A DNA stretch of 64,000 nt, from assembly GCA_022559985.1 (NCBI GenBank), contig JAFJTR010000063.1, positions 62,001 through 126,000 on the forward strand, in the 5' to 3' direction. The position numbers and the translations under genes were made by a program. This document shows positions 36,216-46,803 of the stretch, piece after piece; position 1 is the stretch's first letter; every line of letters starts with the position of its first letter. The notes beneath the pieces were generated by a model that was not told the DNA's origin, ran no database searches, and saw only the letters and a program-made list of their open reading frames with translations. Origin of the DNA: Parastagonospora avenae f. sp. tritici 18332-5. Taxonomy: Eukaryota; Ascomycota; Dothideomycetes; Pleosporales; Phaeosphaeriaceae.

Positions 36216-38972
36216 CTACTCGGGCCTTAACACAAGATCATTCTCCTGGTGTTGATGTGCACCTGCATCGAGCAGCGCCTTTACCACCTGCTCGTGGCCT
36301 CCTTCTGAAGCTGCCTGCAGTGCGTTGCCGTACTCTCCACCTTGCGCGTTGATGTCGGCGCCCTTGTCGAGCAGCGTCTTGACTACCTGCTCGTGGCCTC
36401 TTAATGAAGCTGCCTGCAGTGCGTTGCCGTACTTTCCACCCTGCGCGTTGGTGTCGGCGCCCTTGTCGAGCAGCGTCTTGACTACCTGCTCGTGGCCTCC
36501 TTCTGAAGCTGCTTGCAGTGCGTTGCCGAAGAGTCCACCCTGCGCGTTGATGTCGGCGCCCTTTTCAAGCAGCAGTTTCGTAGTTGTAATCAAGCCTAAC
36601 CTCGCTGCGTAATAAAGCGGCTTTGCTATGCTATTAAGACTTCTTTCCAACTTTAGCCCCTGCCAAGGATGGTCTGGATCATGCAACCGGATCCAGTTGA
36701 GATATGCAGGCTCTTCGATGGCCATTAAACTCATCGTCAGCTGACTGGCTTGTTCTATCTCGTCTCCTGTCTTTTGAAGATGGCTGCTCCAGAACCTGGC
36801 TGTGTACCTTGCAAGTGCGGACGCCTCAAGTGTCTCTTTTGATAATGGTTGCTGGAAGTGGATCAGGTACTTTAGAGATCCTATTGCTATCGCATTGTGA
36901 CATTCGGCCTCTTGCATGCTGTACTGCTTTGCTGACCCTTGCCTAATTCTGTCCGAAATAAGGTACTCCTGCACTGAGTAGTGTGCTAGAGCGATGATCT
37001 GTTGGGCGGGCCTTAATCTTCCATCCGCTTCGTTCTTCGTAATAGTGACTAAACTAGAGCAGATGTCCAGCGCTTCTAGCGGGTCTTCTAGCACCTCATC
37101 ACGGTCGAAAGCGGGGTCGCGCGCCACGTCGATAGCGACGACTTCAGCGATCTCTTCGACGGACAGCGGCCGCGCAGAGAATGTCAGCCACTGCAGGATG
37201 CGCATCGCATACTCAGAATATTCCTCGCTTATCGCGGAGAGGATGCGGTCGTATGTCTGGTCTAGCGTCCGCGGCAGACTAGCAAGAGATTTGCGCAGCA
37301 TCGCTCGGTTGCAGCACTTTCCTAGTGTGTCCAACTGACACACAGCCCATCGGAACCTACGGTACTGTTAGCTGTAACTCTGCGGAGAACTGGGTAAAGA
37401 GACATACATCCCGCGAGCTCCGCTCATTAGTGCAGCCTCAATCTCCTGCCTAATAGCAGCGTCCTTGTTCCATTTCGCCAAGCCCTTGTCGTCATGCAGC
37501 CTTTGTTGAACGTATCGTTGTATGTCCTTGTCCACTACGTCTCTCTGAAGACAGACAGTATCCTTTTCCTTAACGTAACTTTCCAAAGACCTCTCAATAT
37601 CTCGCTCTTTCCGGCTAGTCATAAGCAGATGGAGGTTGTCAAGCTGCCACCCAGCCACTGTCTCAAGCATGTCCATCAGCTCTGAGCGCTGCGAACACTC
37701 ATCAAGAGCATCAAGAACGACGTAAACGTGCGCGAACTCTTGCGCAACCTGACGTGTCATGTTAAGGAGCGCATGTAATGATGGCTCCCGTTGTCCGTTC
37801 TCGCAAGATGAGAACAACAAGTCAACGCCCTTGGGTATCACGACTGAACGCCGCAGGAGCTGGCATAGCAGCGAGCGCAGCATGAGCTCCGGATCCTGTT
37901 TCTGTGCGTCGTTGAAGTCGAAGTAGAAGTACGCCGTCGCTATGCTAGTGTCATTGTCATGGCAGTGCTGCAGCAGATGCTCGACGATAGTAGAGCTCAA
38001 AATGGTCTTTCCACATCCTGGGATCCCATACAGCCATAGTCGCGACTCTGCACTCTCCTTCCATTCAGCGAACTTTGCGCTTTTCAGCAGCCAGAGTCCA
38101 GTCTCAGACTGCCGCTGCTTGTGCGCTTTGTGGTAGTTTGTGGATGGGTCAGGCGCCGAAAGCCAACCGCACATCTTGCTAAGCCTCTCTTCTTGGTCAC
38201 GGCTGCGAGTTACAGTATTGTTCATCGAGGCATCCTCGGAAGTCTCTATCTCCTTCTTCAATCGCTTTAACGCCCTCGCTTTGCCTTCACCATAGATCAG
38301 CGGTAGGTGGACGCTAAATATACCGAACAGACAATACGCTCCATCTTCCTCCTCTGTTGTCTGCCGATTCGCTGCCCAAGAGAAACGTTCAGCAACGTCG
38401 AACTCGGACATGTCGCTCCCTGACAGAGCTTTCAAAGGGATTCCTGTAACCTCGCGTATAGTATGCTTGAGCGACTCCTTGTCCCCCAGCCGCGCTCCGT
38501 TTTCAGAGAAGAACTCGACGGAGTGGGGAGCAAGAAGTTCCTGGAGGGTCCAGCCTCGGTTAAACCACCTACTCTGCTTGAATGCCGACTCGCCATCACC
38601 TTCTAGAGTGTCGATCCTGACATCTGAAAGGAAGACGTAACATTTTGCAGCGTTCTTGTACCAGCGAAACATAGAATTAATTGCTTTTGACAGTTCCGTG
38701 TGGTTTGCCTTGTCAATGCAGCAGGTGTCTACCCAGAAGTATTTTAGACCGTCAAGCGCTGCCCGCCCTGCACAGAAGCGAATTTTCTGATATCCCTCCT
38801 TGCTCTGTGTGTCGACGTCTACTGCATTGTCTAGATCTTTCAGACCGGCAAATGTCACCTCTTGCCCCTCCTTCCAGGTGTGTGACAGGATCGCATACGA
38901 GGGGATCTTGTCCCCAATTAAGTCCTCAGTCCAACTAAACTTCCCATCGCCTGCGGTGTACAGCAGTCTCAT
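36216..38972 (-). CDS. HET-NACHT-ankyrin (NLR-like) protein
   Basis: Fungal NOD-like receptor of the type that drives heterokaryon incompatibility. Exons 38972-37408 and 37356-36216 join in phase (AT/G) to give 901 aa. The HET domain starts near residue 25 (SYAILSHTW, then FWVDTCCIDK, SRWFNRGWTLQE). The NACHT P-loop GIPGCGKT is at 316-323 and Walker B VYVVLDALDEC at 416-426. A helical region with FSARPLSVEEIAEVVAID and LAHYSVQEYLIS follows. The C-terminus carries about four ankyrin repeats (NALQAASEGGHEQVVKTLLD type) and ends LRPE. HET usually executes cell death and the repeats sense ligand; this is family knowledge. No frame damage seen. The gene lies inside an inverted repeat. Confidence 0.9.
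36286..36582 (-). repeat. Three 99 bp near-identical ankyrin-coding units
   Basis: Units begin at 36286, 36385 and 36484, exactly 99 bp (33 codons) apart. The first two differ at about seven positions; the third diverges more at its end. Similarity at the DNA level, not just protein, points to recent duplication or gene conversion among the repeats. Confidence 0.93.
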
Positions 38973-39161
38973 CGAGCTGTGTATGCGCCTGTGTGCGCGA
39001 GGGGTAGAAGCGAGTCTTGGAGCCTCGAAGCAGGCTGACGGAATAAACGGCGCACGGCGGCTCGCTTGCGCAGGGCATGAAGATCGTAGCTGTTGGCGTA
39101 GCCAATGGATATAACGTGAGTGCTAGGTAACGGCTTGTTAAGTTAGAGGTGAGGAAGGCGG

Positions 39162-39209
39162 GCATCCTCGTTGTTGGGGCAGGCTGCATCCTCGTTGTTG
39201 GAGCAGGCT
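39162..39209. repeat. 24 bp direct tandem duplication
   Basis: GCATCCTCGTTGTTGG plus eight further bases, present twice (39162-39185 and 39186-39209) with one mismatch. It lies 190 bp upstream of the HET-NACHT-ankyrin start codon (38972, minus strand), in its probable promoter. Confidence 0.9.
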
Positions 39210-39689
39210 GATCACCAACACCCAGGACAGGAAGCGCAGCCCGCCTGCGCCATGACGTGAGCCTGGCCGGGCAAAGTTGACAACGCATCATCGCGCGACA
39301 GCCACCGTGCTGCAAACCCAGAAGTAGTTCTTGCCGGAGGACGCGATGTGATGGTGCAAAAACTGCGATTCGTAGGCCGTCGTCTGGTGTAAGAGCACAT
39401 TAGGATGTCTATGCAGCGCATGCTTGGTCGTGCAAGGGCACACTGAATCTGTGCTGCTAACTACCAGTATCGTGGGCTCGGAACGCAACGCAGCGACGAT
39501 AGCTCCAAGAACAACCCGGAACATCTCAAGCGACACATTTGTCTAACGCCAGTAAGCGGCTCCGATGCGGACAACGAAATGCTATCGATGCGCATCATGC
39601 TAAACGCCATGTTCACGCAGCCTTCGTCTACCCAATCGCGACCTAATTTTAAGCAGAGAACAGAACAACCTACAACCTCGCGGTCATAA

Positions 39690-40412
39690 GCGCTTCTAGA
39701 AATCTATCAACATGCGCCACACCTATTTTGAGAGGTATACGAGACTGGCATAGCGCTGTATTGTTTACGATAGGATACAGCAGGCGACAAGGGCGCTGAT
39801 GCCGGCTGGTGCATGCCAAGTCACACTAGCAAATCCCGCCAGTTCGGTCCTGTCTGAAAGAATCTCCTCATCCCTACAACAGAGCCCCCGGCATGCACGC
39901 CGCTGCACCGAAAAGCTCTTGAACTCTTTAGATACTATCTTGCTTTATCGCGCTTGCTGCCTGACCCTCCGAATGTCATGGTTCGAACTGACGTCATCGC
40001 TTAACGCGGGCGCTAGTGGGACTAGCGCCTTCGCATCACGAACATCAAACTTTGATCGTATCCTAGAATAGCTCTCTAACGTAGTTACCCACCGTAGAGG
40101 CTCTCAATACAATCAACTCAACTCAATCACTTGCGTACGACCTTTACAGAATGCTTAAGAAGCAGTCAACGCTATAAACGAACAAGGGGTAGTCGCTAGA
40201 GAGTCGATTGACGATGTTGACGAAACGGCGAATAGCCTGGCCAACACCACGGCCATCCGTCTCAGAGGTAAGTCGACCTGAAGAACAGTAGCTGGAGAAT
40301 CATCGTGTACCAGGTATTACTCGACAAGTCTCAGAAGAAGTATCTCCGGGTGTCCGAACCCTGAACCTGTCTCGTGACATAGTGTATCTCTTCACCTAGG
40401 GACGCACCTTAG
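39690..40412 (+). repeat. Right copy of diverged inverted repeat flanking the HET-NACHT-ankyrin gene
   Basis: Partner of the copy at 35545-36085 in opposite orientation. Matching starts near CGCTTCTAGAAA (39691) and TGCGCCACACCTATTT (39713) and runs to the shared outer end TCTCTTCACCTAGGG and GCACCTT (40387-40411). This copy has about 170 bp (roughly 39985-40155) with no counterpart on the left, so it carries an insertion or the left copy a deletion. No transposase or reverse-transcriptase motif is seen in or near it. Confidence 0.85.
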
Positions 40413-40581
40413 CACATGATTTTCATTTCATACAGTCCACCCTAGTCATCCAACTTAGCTATCGCTATGAAGAACCAATCCAAAAAGAGCTCTTCAGGCT
40501 CGCGACATCGTCGCAGAAAATAAGTTCGTTCTCCCATGCCATCTACCCACATTTCTTCATCCATCTACCTCACATCATCGT

Positions 40582-42253
40582 CTAAGCGCGATGAGCAGCC
40601 CACCTCCTCCTGGAGCGGAAGCTCTGAATACCCCTTCTGAAATCCGCCGCCGCAGTAACATACACCGTCTGCGTAACAACCTCGACCTCAGTAACGGTAA
40701 TGCACACGCCGCCCGGCACACATGCAGGGCCCTTGGTTGGCTTGGGCGCAAATGGCGCGGCGGTGATGGCTGAGGGCTTATCGGCGGGCTTCTCTGGCGC
40801 AGGGGCGGGGACGGGGACGGAGGCGGGCTTATCTTCCTTCTCCGGCGCAGGAGCGGGAGCAGGGGCTGGCTTGACGGGGTACGAGTCCTGCTGGTCTGGC
40901 CTGGGAGTCGCGGGGGTAGGGTTAGGAGGCTGAGGCTGAGTCTGAGGTTGAGCCGCAGGCTTCTCAGCGACAGGAGTTTCCTTAGCCGGCTGTTGTACCG
41001 GCTTCTCAGGAACAGGCGTCTCCTTCGCGGGGACCTGCGCCTCCGTCTTACTCTCAGGCTCGGGCGCAGGTGCGGGAGCATCGACAACACCTCCGCCAAC
41101 AGTCGCCATGACCTTGCCGACGTCGATCGCCTTCTTCTCTGCAGTCATGACCTTGCCCTTGTTCGATGGGCCGTTGAAGTCCTTCGCGCTACACGCGTCC
41201 TGGATGCTCGTGCACTTTGTCTCCCACTGCTTGCAGCCCGAACCGCCAGTGGGCGGCGCAGAGGACCAGCACGTCTTGCTCTGCGCCCAGCACTCCTCTG
41301 ACGCGGCCCAGCAGCCCGTCTCGTCGGAGTAGGACTGGACTTCTTTGCCGCACCAGTTGGCGTTCTCCATGATGCAGTCGGCGGGCTTGGAGCCGGAAGC
41401 TTGGTTGACGGATGCAATGTTGGCCTTAGCGACGAGTTTGGCGACTGCGGGGCCGGGAATCGGGTATTTGTCGTTGTCTTGGTTGTAGATGTCCCAGTTG
41501 GTGCTGGGCTCGCCGGCCTTGATGTGTCCCGGAATAGAGACGGTGGACTCAGGGCCAAGAGAGCCACTGCTCTTGAGGAAGATCTGGGCACAGCCGGTGT
41601 AGGGCTGGGGGTCGCCGTTGTTGGCATTGTGCAGGGCGAGAATCTCGGGGCGGGCGAGGTAGTCGCCGCCCTCGAGGCCCTTTGGGAGCTTGACGTTGAA
41701 GAGACCCTTGTTGTCGACAATCTCGTCAGTGCACCAGCGCTTGGTGGAGGCGTCGTAGCCGTGGTCGAAAATCTTGAACCATCCGTCGCCAGCAGCCCTG
41801 TCGTCGACGGCGGAAGACACCTTCTTTAGGTAGACGGCACATGGTCCGTAGTGGCCACGGTCAATGCTTCCCTTGGATGCATCGTCTGCCCACTCACGGA
41901 TCTCGAATGTTAGAAGTGCGCCATCGTTAACGGGCTGGGTACGAGATACACCCTTGGTGCCACCAACATCTGTCATGTGTGAGTGATTTGGTAGAGATGA
42001 GTGGAAGGTGATGACATACTGCAAGCCATGTCATCGCTGTCAAGGCTCATAATGGGGCTACCAGCGGTCTCTGCGTTGGGACTCATACGCATGGCAACAC
42101 CATCACCCTGTTCTAGTCAGAAAAAGACAGGCATCCAAGAATTGTACGACATACCTGTGGCACTCCATCGACGTAAAAGTCCGTAAAGACGGTGTGGGCA
42201 AGCACAGCAGGCGCAAAGGCCATAACCGCAAGAAGCATAGACTGAGTCTTCAT
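40582..42253 (-). CDS. AA9 lytic polysaccharide monooxygenase with Cys-rich, Pro/Ala-rich C-terminal extension
   Basis: Secreted copper enzyme that cleaves cellulose or hemicellulose oxidatively. Exons 42253-42155, 42107-42020 and 41969-40582 give 524 aa. A 19-residue signal peptide ends VLA before His20, which becomes the N-terminal copper-brace histidine (HTVFTDFYVDG). Other AA9 hallmarks are DMACNVGG, GHYGPCAVYLKKV (second histidine), PEILALHNA and PQPYTGCAQIFL (axial Tyr). The catalytic domain ends near residue 235. Then comes a segment with about ten cysteines, a Pro/Ala/Glu linker of about 150 residues with PAPAPAP and KETPVxEKP repeats, and a terminal VCITVTEVEVVTQTVYVTAA segment with a basic end. 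No CBM1 pattern is present. Confidence 0.9.
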
Positions 42254-43686
42254 CGTGATGATAATTCCGATATTGTGTTCGTGAAGATCGTTGTCGAATG
42301 TAGTAGTATGCACACAGGAAAAGAATCTCTAGGACTCAAGCAGTGAATTCAGCCTCAAAAAATGAATGGACAGTCGACTGGCGACGTGAAAGGAATGACA
42401 ATGGCAGCAGAGCGCCGAAAAGAATGACTGAAGTTGGTAGCTGAAGCTTTGTCGTTGCAAGAAGACCAAAGGTAGTGAAAAGCGACACAGTGTCTGCGGG
42501 CACGCCGCAGGTTTTGACCGTCTACACAATGGGGGCCTAGAGTCCGACATCCCCTCCTCGCATCCCTGTGACGAGCCGTTCTCCAGCCGCTGCGCCGGCG
42601 CAAGTCCTTGAGACACATCTCTTGGGAGGCGCGCCTCTCCTGCCCAATCTTACGGGGAGCGACGAGAGATCCCGAGGGGCGAGGTCAGCCTTGGAGAACA
42701 CTCGGCCAATCACACTGTCGCACAGAAAGCTTCGTGGGAACTTGAAACACAAACGGGTTCTCTAGCGAGGCCCCTACGTTGAAGAGCGGCAAGGTCACCC
42801 GCTGACGGCGCTATCTCAGACTGCACTAATTCAGGTACCGCGCCTTAATTTATCTTCGTTGTTTGCTTGGCAAGTCCGATCGCCCACCAACAGCATGTGA
42901 GTAGACGGGCCTTGAAACATTAAAGGCGGGGTTTGTATATGAAAAATGACATACTAGAGCGAAGGATTCCTTCCTTCGCAGGCGCCGAGTATATTTGACG
43001 ATACGAGCCTGTTCAGGAGGTTGCTATTCCTACACACACGAATGCCAACGCCAATGCTGATGATCCTCCACAAAAGCCGACTCTCATCTCTCCTTTACCG
43101 ACCCGAATTGCGAATTTCCGCCCTGAAGCCAAGATCGCGCCTCGTCTCTGGGCTCCCCGTTCCCGAGCGGTATAGCGATCATTGGACGATCTGAGCGGCA
43201 CTGCAAATGCCTCCGAGACAAAAGGACGACTATCGTCTGCGAAAACCTAAATCAGTCTTGTTTCATGGCGTTGTGCAATATGCCGTAGCAACGCCCCTCG
43301 CGCAAAAAGGTGTGCGGCTGCATGCTGTGCCACGCGCTCCTGATCACTACATCGGAACAGCATGATCTGGGCCGTTATTACGAACCTCCCCTTGCACCAG
43401 TTGTTGGTCTATGTCACCAGTTGCGCAACCATCTCTGCGGGTTACTTTGTTGAGCCGAAAACAATCAAAGTTTTGCGGGAAGACCTTGCTTGTCATGACT
43501 AGCTCGCACGTGGAAATTGCTGCACATGACCCAGCTCACTAGCGAGTCGGATGTTTGACTATGACAAGCCAGTACCTCCAGAGCTTTGAGAGATGGGGTG
43601 AACCTGGACAACTGCACATACATACAATTTCGACCTCGATTTCGAAGAGCGATAGTCATTGCGCCCTCGATCGGGAATGATGAGCC
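42254..43686. other. Intergenic, 1.4 kb without recognisable gene
   Basis: Upstream region of the LPMO gene and 3' side of the next minus-strand gene. A GCGGGG element near 42926 matches the CreA carbon-repressor consensus, about 670 bp from the LPMO start; I did not find a clear XlnR GGCTAA site. Short frames on both strands lack motifs. Confidence 0.4.
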
Positions 43687-46334
43687 TCAACCATAGTTCT
43701 GGAAACTGTCCTGGCTCAGCGCAGTGGATCTGTTCGCGGTATATTGTGATGCGCTCGCTGCCTCGTTCTCCGCTCGCTCCAATATGCTTTTGAGAATATC
43801 GCGGAAGTCCGAAGTGTCTTTTTCCTGCCCGGGTCCGAATGATCTCGTCGACCACTTCACATCGCTAATTCTCAGACCGTAGATGCTGCGGAATTGTAGC
43901 TTCCTGAAAGAAATTTCCACTCCTTCAGAGAACGCATACCCATCCCGATGCTGGTTCAAGGTACAGTAGATTGCTTCTGTATTTGGACTTTCGGCGTGCT
44001 CTATACACATTTCCTGGAGACCTCGCTTGACACTCTCTATCAGCCACCTGCTGCCCCTTTTGGTGACATAATGGAGTTTCTTAGAATCGCCCAAGGTCAG
44101 CGATTGCAAATTTCGTTCGACCAGTGGTTTAATGTAGCTGGCGGTTCTAATGGTGTTCATATGTCGATCCAGTTGGACAGCGTGAACTGCATTGAATGTA
44201 GGGTCCCAGGGGAGAGGCCATGCACCAAGGGATATAAGAGGGCTGAGCAGGAAGCCTTCCGAGATAGATGTCTCAACCTTGGGCCTGGCGGAGATCATAA
44301 ACGACGGTGAAAACGTAGGGTTGACAGGCGGCGAGGGGCGGGGTCCTGGAAAGCCTCCGGCCTCGTAGAGGTGGATCTTCAAGGTCGCGATGAGGTTGCT
44401 CTTCTCGACGGCGTGGGTTTGGCGGAAGATGTCTGTGGGGTCGATGTTACTTTGGAATGAATTTTCAATCCTCCGAAATACAAACAGCCAGTGATCGAGC
44501 AGACGAAGCTCGTCACAAACGCGCCGAGTGCGATCTCTCACAGCTCCATAGCGACCAGCGGAGCCTTCAAGAGCAACGCCCCATGCCAGGGCAGCATTGC
44601 AGTGCTCTCGGAGATGTAGACACACGTCGCCTAGCCATCGTGCTGCAGCAATATCACCATCATCCAGATTGGTGCGGTTGAGATATATGCCGTTGAAAAC
44701 ACTTTCGAACGACTGCTTTGCTTTGACAAAGTTGCCAGCGAACGAGTTGCAGACACCGATGAGGTGGCGCAGAATCCTGCGGTCTGGCTGTGTACCAGTA
44801 CTGATCACTGTATGTCCTCGCTCTACAGCCGCCAACTGCTCTTCCAGGTGCTTGGAAGCGGATACAAAGTCGCGCCTACTCCATGCTGCGATTGCCTGGT
44901 GAGCGGTCCAAGCGAGATCTGCCGTTTCTGTGCTTTTCTTGTCATAGTAAGATGGTGGTACTTGGGTCATAACAGGTTCAACATAGGGTTGAATTGGTTG
45001 CGGCTGCGCAGATGTCTGCAACAGTGGCTCCGGAAATGCTGAAGACTGCGCAAAAGCGGACAACGTTTCTGGTGCGGGAGGCGTTGCGGGAATTGGAGGC
45101 ATCGTATGTACCTGCGGTATCGATGGTGGTGCTCGTGTAGGCGGTGGCGGCACTGTAAATGCTGCTAGAGATGATGCCGAAGAACATGACGATGAAGTTG
45201 TGATGATAGGGCTTGGTGTTGTAGGCGTGACTTGAGCAAGCCCATGAGACGGGACAGGAACGCGTCTAATTTGATGCTCAACTGAAGACTGATTTGAAGC
45301 AGTTTTCGATACAGCGTCTGGCCAGGCATAAAGCGATGATGTGTCTGTGTCCGAAGTGTGCGACACAGCATCTGACGATACCACCGAAAGCTCAGGAACT
45401 GACAAAGATGTAGTGGAGGGAGACGGAATTGATCGCGTCCTCTGAACTTCCTCCGTTGGTGGCGTCATCAATGGAGATGGGGGCCGGACCGGCGTCGATT
45501 GACTCCTAGGTTGAGATGGCCATAGATTGGGGACATCGAGATGATGCGTTCCAGGTATATCCCCAAAATCTAACGGTGGAAGAGCTTCCCCGAGGTCGAC
45601 AGACAATGTCTGGAAAGCGTTTGGCTCGGCACGTTGCTCTAGAAGACGCCCCTCGTTGACGGCTTGCACCAGCCAATCTATGATCACGTCGCGGTAGCTT
45701 AATGCGTCCTGTTTGGCTACACCGACGTCTTCGAGGTCCCGCAGTACTTGGGTCCACGCTGCCTCGTCCTCTTCATCTTCGTCCGCGACAGGCCCAGATG
45801 TAATTCTTTCGAGGGACGCGATGCTCTCTTCCCGGTGTCCACCCCTGTAGTCCTGTTCAAGTCGTTCTAGCGCTTCTAGTATAAGGACTTGGTTGTCATG
45901 TATGAGCGAAGTGTAGAAGCTATTCAGCATCGTCACACTCGACGTGATTCGTTCGCGCAGGATCCTCGATTTCTCTGGGTCATACGTGATCCGATCCCAC
46001 GTTCTTTTAGTCTTGGTATCGAGACCATTGTAGTGTGTGAGGAGCGTGTCCAGCTCCTGGAGCACTTCGATGCATGGTTCGTATGCATCTTGTAGCTGCT
46101 GCCTCTTATTGTCGGGTATCTTATCGAACTTGTCCGTGATGTCTTCGAGGAGGTTCGAAAGGCTACGCGCTTCAGTGGTCAGGCGTTTGTACTCGCCCGT
46201 GCAGTCGCGACCTAGAGAGTGGGCTGTTGTTAGCTGGGCGACTCGGGCCGGCCCTGGAATGACGTACAGTTTCGGTAGCAACGCCTTGCGATCTCGCAGA
46301 GTTTGAGTACATCGCCGACACTGATGACACTCAT
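43687..46334 (-). CDS. Large uncharacterised protein with STAND-like N-terminal helices and TPR-like C-terminal half
   Basis: Exons 46334-46268 and 46211-43687 join in phase (T/GT) to give 863 aa beginning MSVISVGDVLKLCEIARRCY. Residues 1 to about 150 are helical, with EYKRLTTEARSLSNLLEDIT and KTKRTWDRITYD, a pattern seen in N-terminal regions of fungal STAND and ankyrin proteins. Residues about 250-450 are Pro/Ser/Thr-rich and disordered. From about 480 a helical repeat-like region (AHQAIAAWSRRDFVSASKHL, NSFAGNFVKAKQSFESVF) is followed by a conserved-looking C-terminus (WSTRSFGPGQEKDTSDF). No nucleotide-binding motif is present. Function unknown; a scaffold or signalling adaptor is possible. 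Confidence 0.8.
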
Positions 46335-46803
46335 TGTGAATGTTTCACAGGCATGCTAAGGTTGACGCGTCTATGTGGCCAATACAGACGCGCAGTGTGT
46401 GTAAACGAGTGTTGTAAGCTGCAGGCAGGATTTCCTGCAGCTGAGAGGCGGGACGGTGCTTTGGGGGCTGAAATCGAGGTGCGGCGGCACGAGACCTGCC
46501 ACCTTGTCGATATTGCACGCGTCGCACATCTGGAAATTCACGAGTATACTCTTTAGATAATATAAGAACGGTTCGTGACTATCCACGATTCAGAAAGAAA
46601 TCGGGAAGAGCACCTTCCTTTGATGTACTCGGGGTCGTCGCTTTCCCAGGTATTATGACCAATCAGATGCATGTCGATCCTAGAAGACAACTCTGCGTGT
46701 GCGATGGCAATCTTGCTCAGGTTTTAACATCATCTTTCAAGTTTAAGCTTAAGTTTAAGTACACTAGGTTGTAATTACTCCCTATCATTTCTATTCTCAA
46801 ACA
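46335..46803. other. Intergenic, contains an AAGTTTAAGCTT-type palindrome
   Basis: 469 bp with no gene. Near 46738-46760 the sequence AAGTTTAAGCTTAAGTTTAA is strongly palindromic and A/T-rich, possibly part of the promoter of the large uncharacterised protein (start 46334, minus strand). Confidence 0.45.

Noticed and set aside
31212..40412. RIP as the cause of decay in the accessory island
   Set aside because: The visible lesions are indels and the region is not notably A/T-rich; a RIP index was not computed.
35545..40412. A complete DNA transposon bounded by the inverted repeats
   Set aside because: No transposase motif or clear target-site duplication is visible; the repeat is reported without calling it a transposon.
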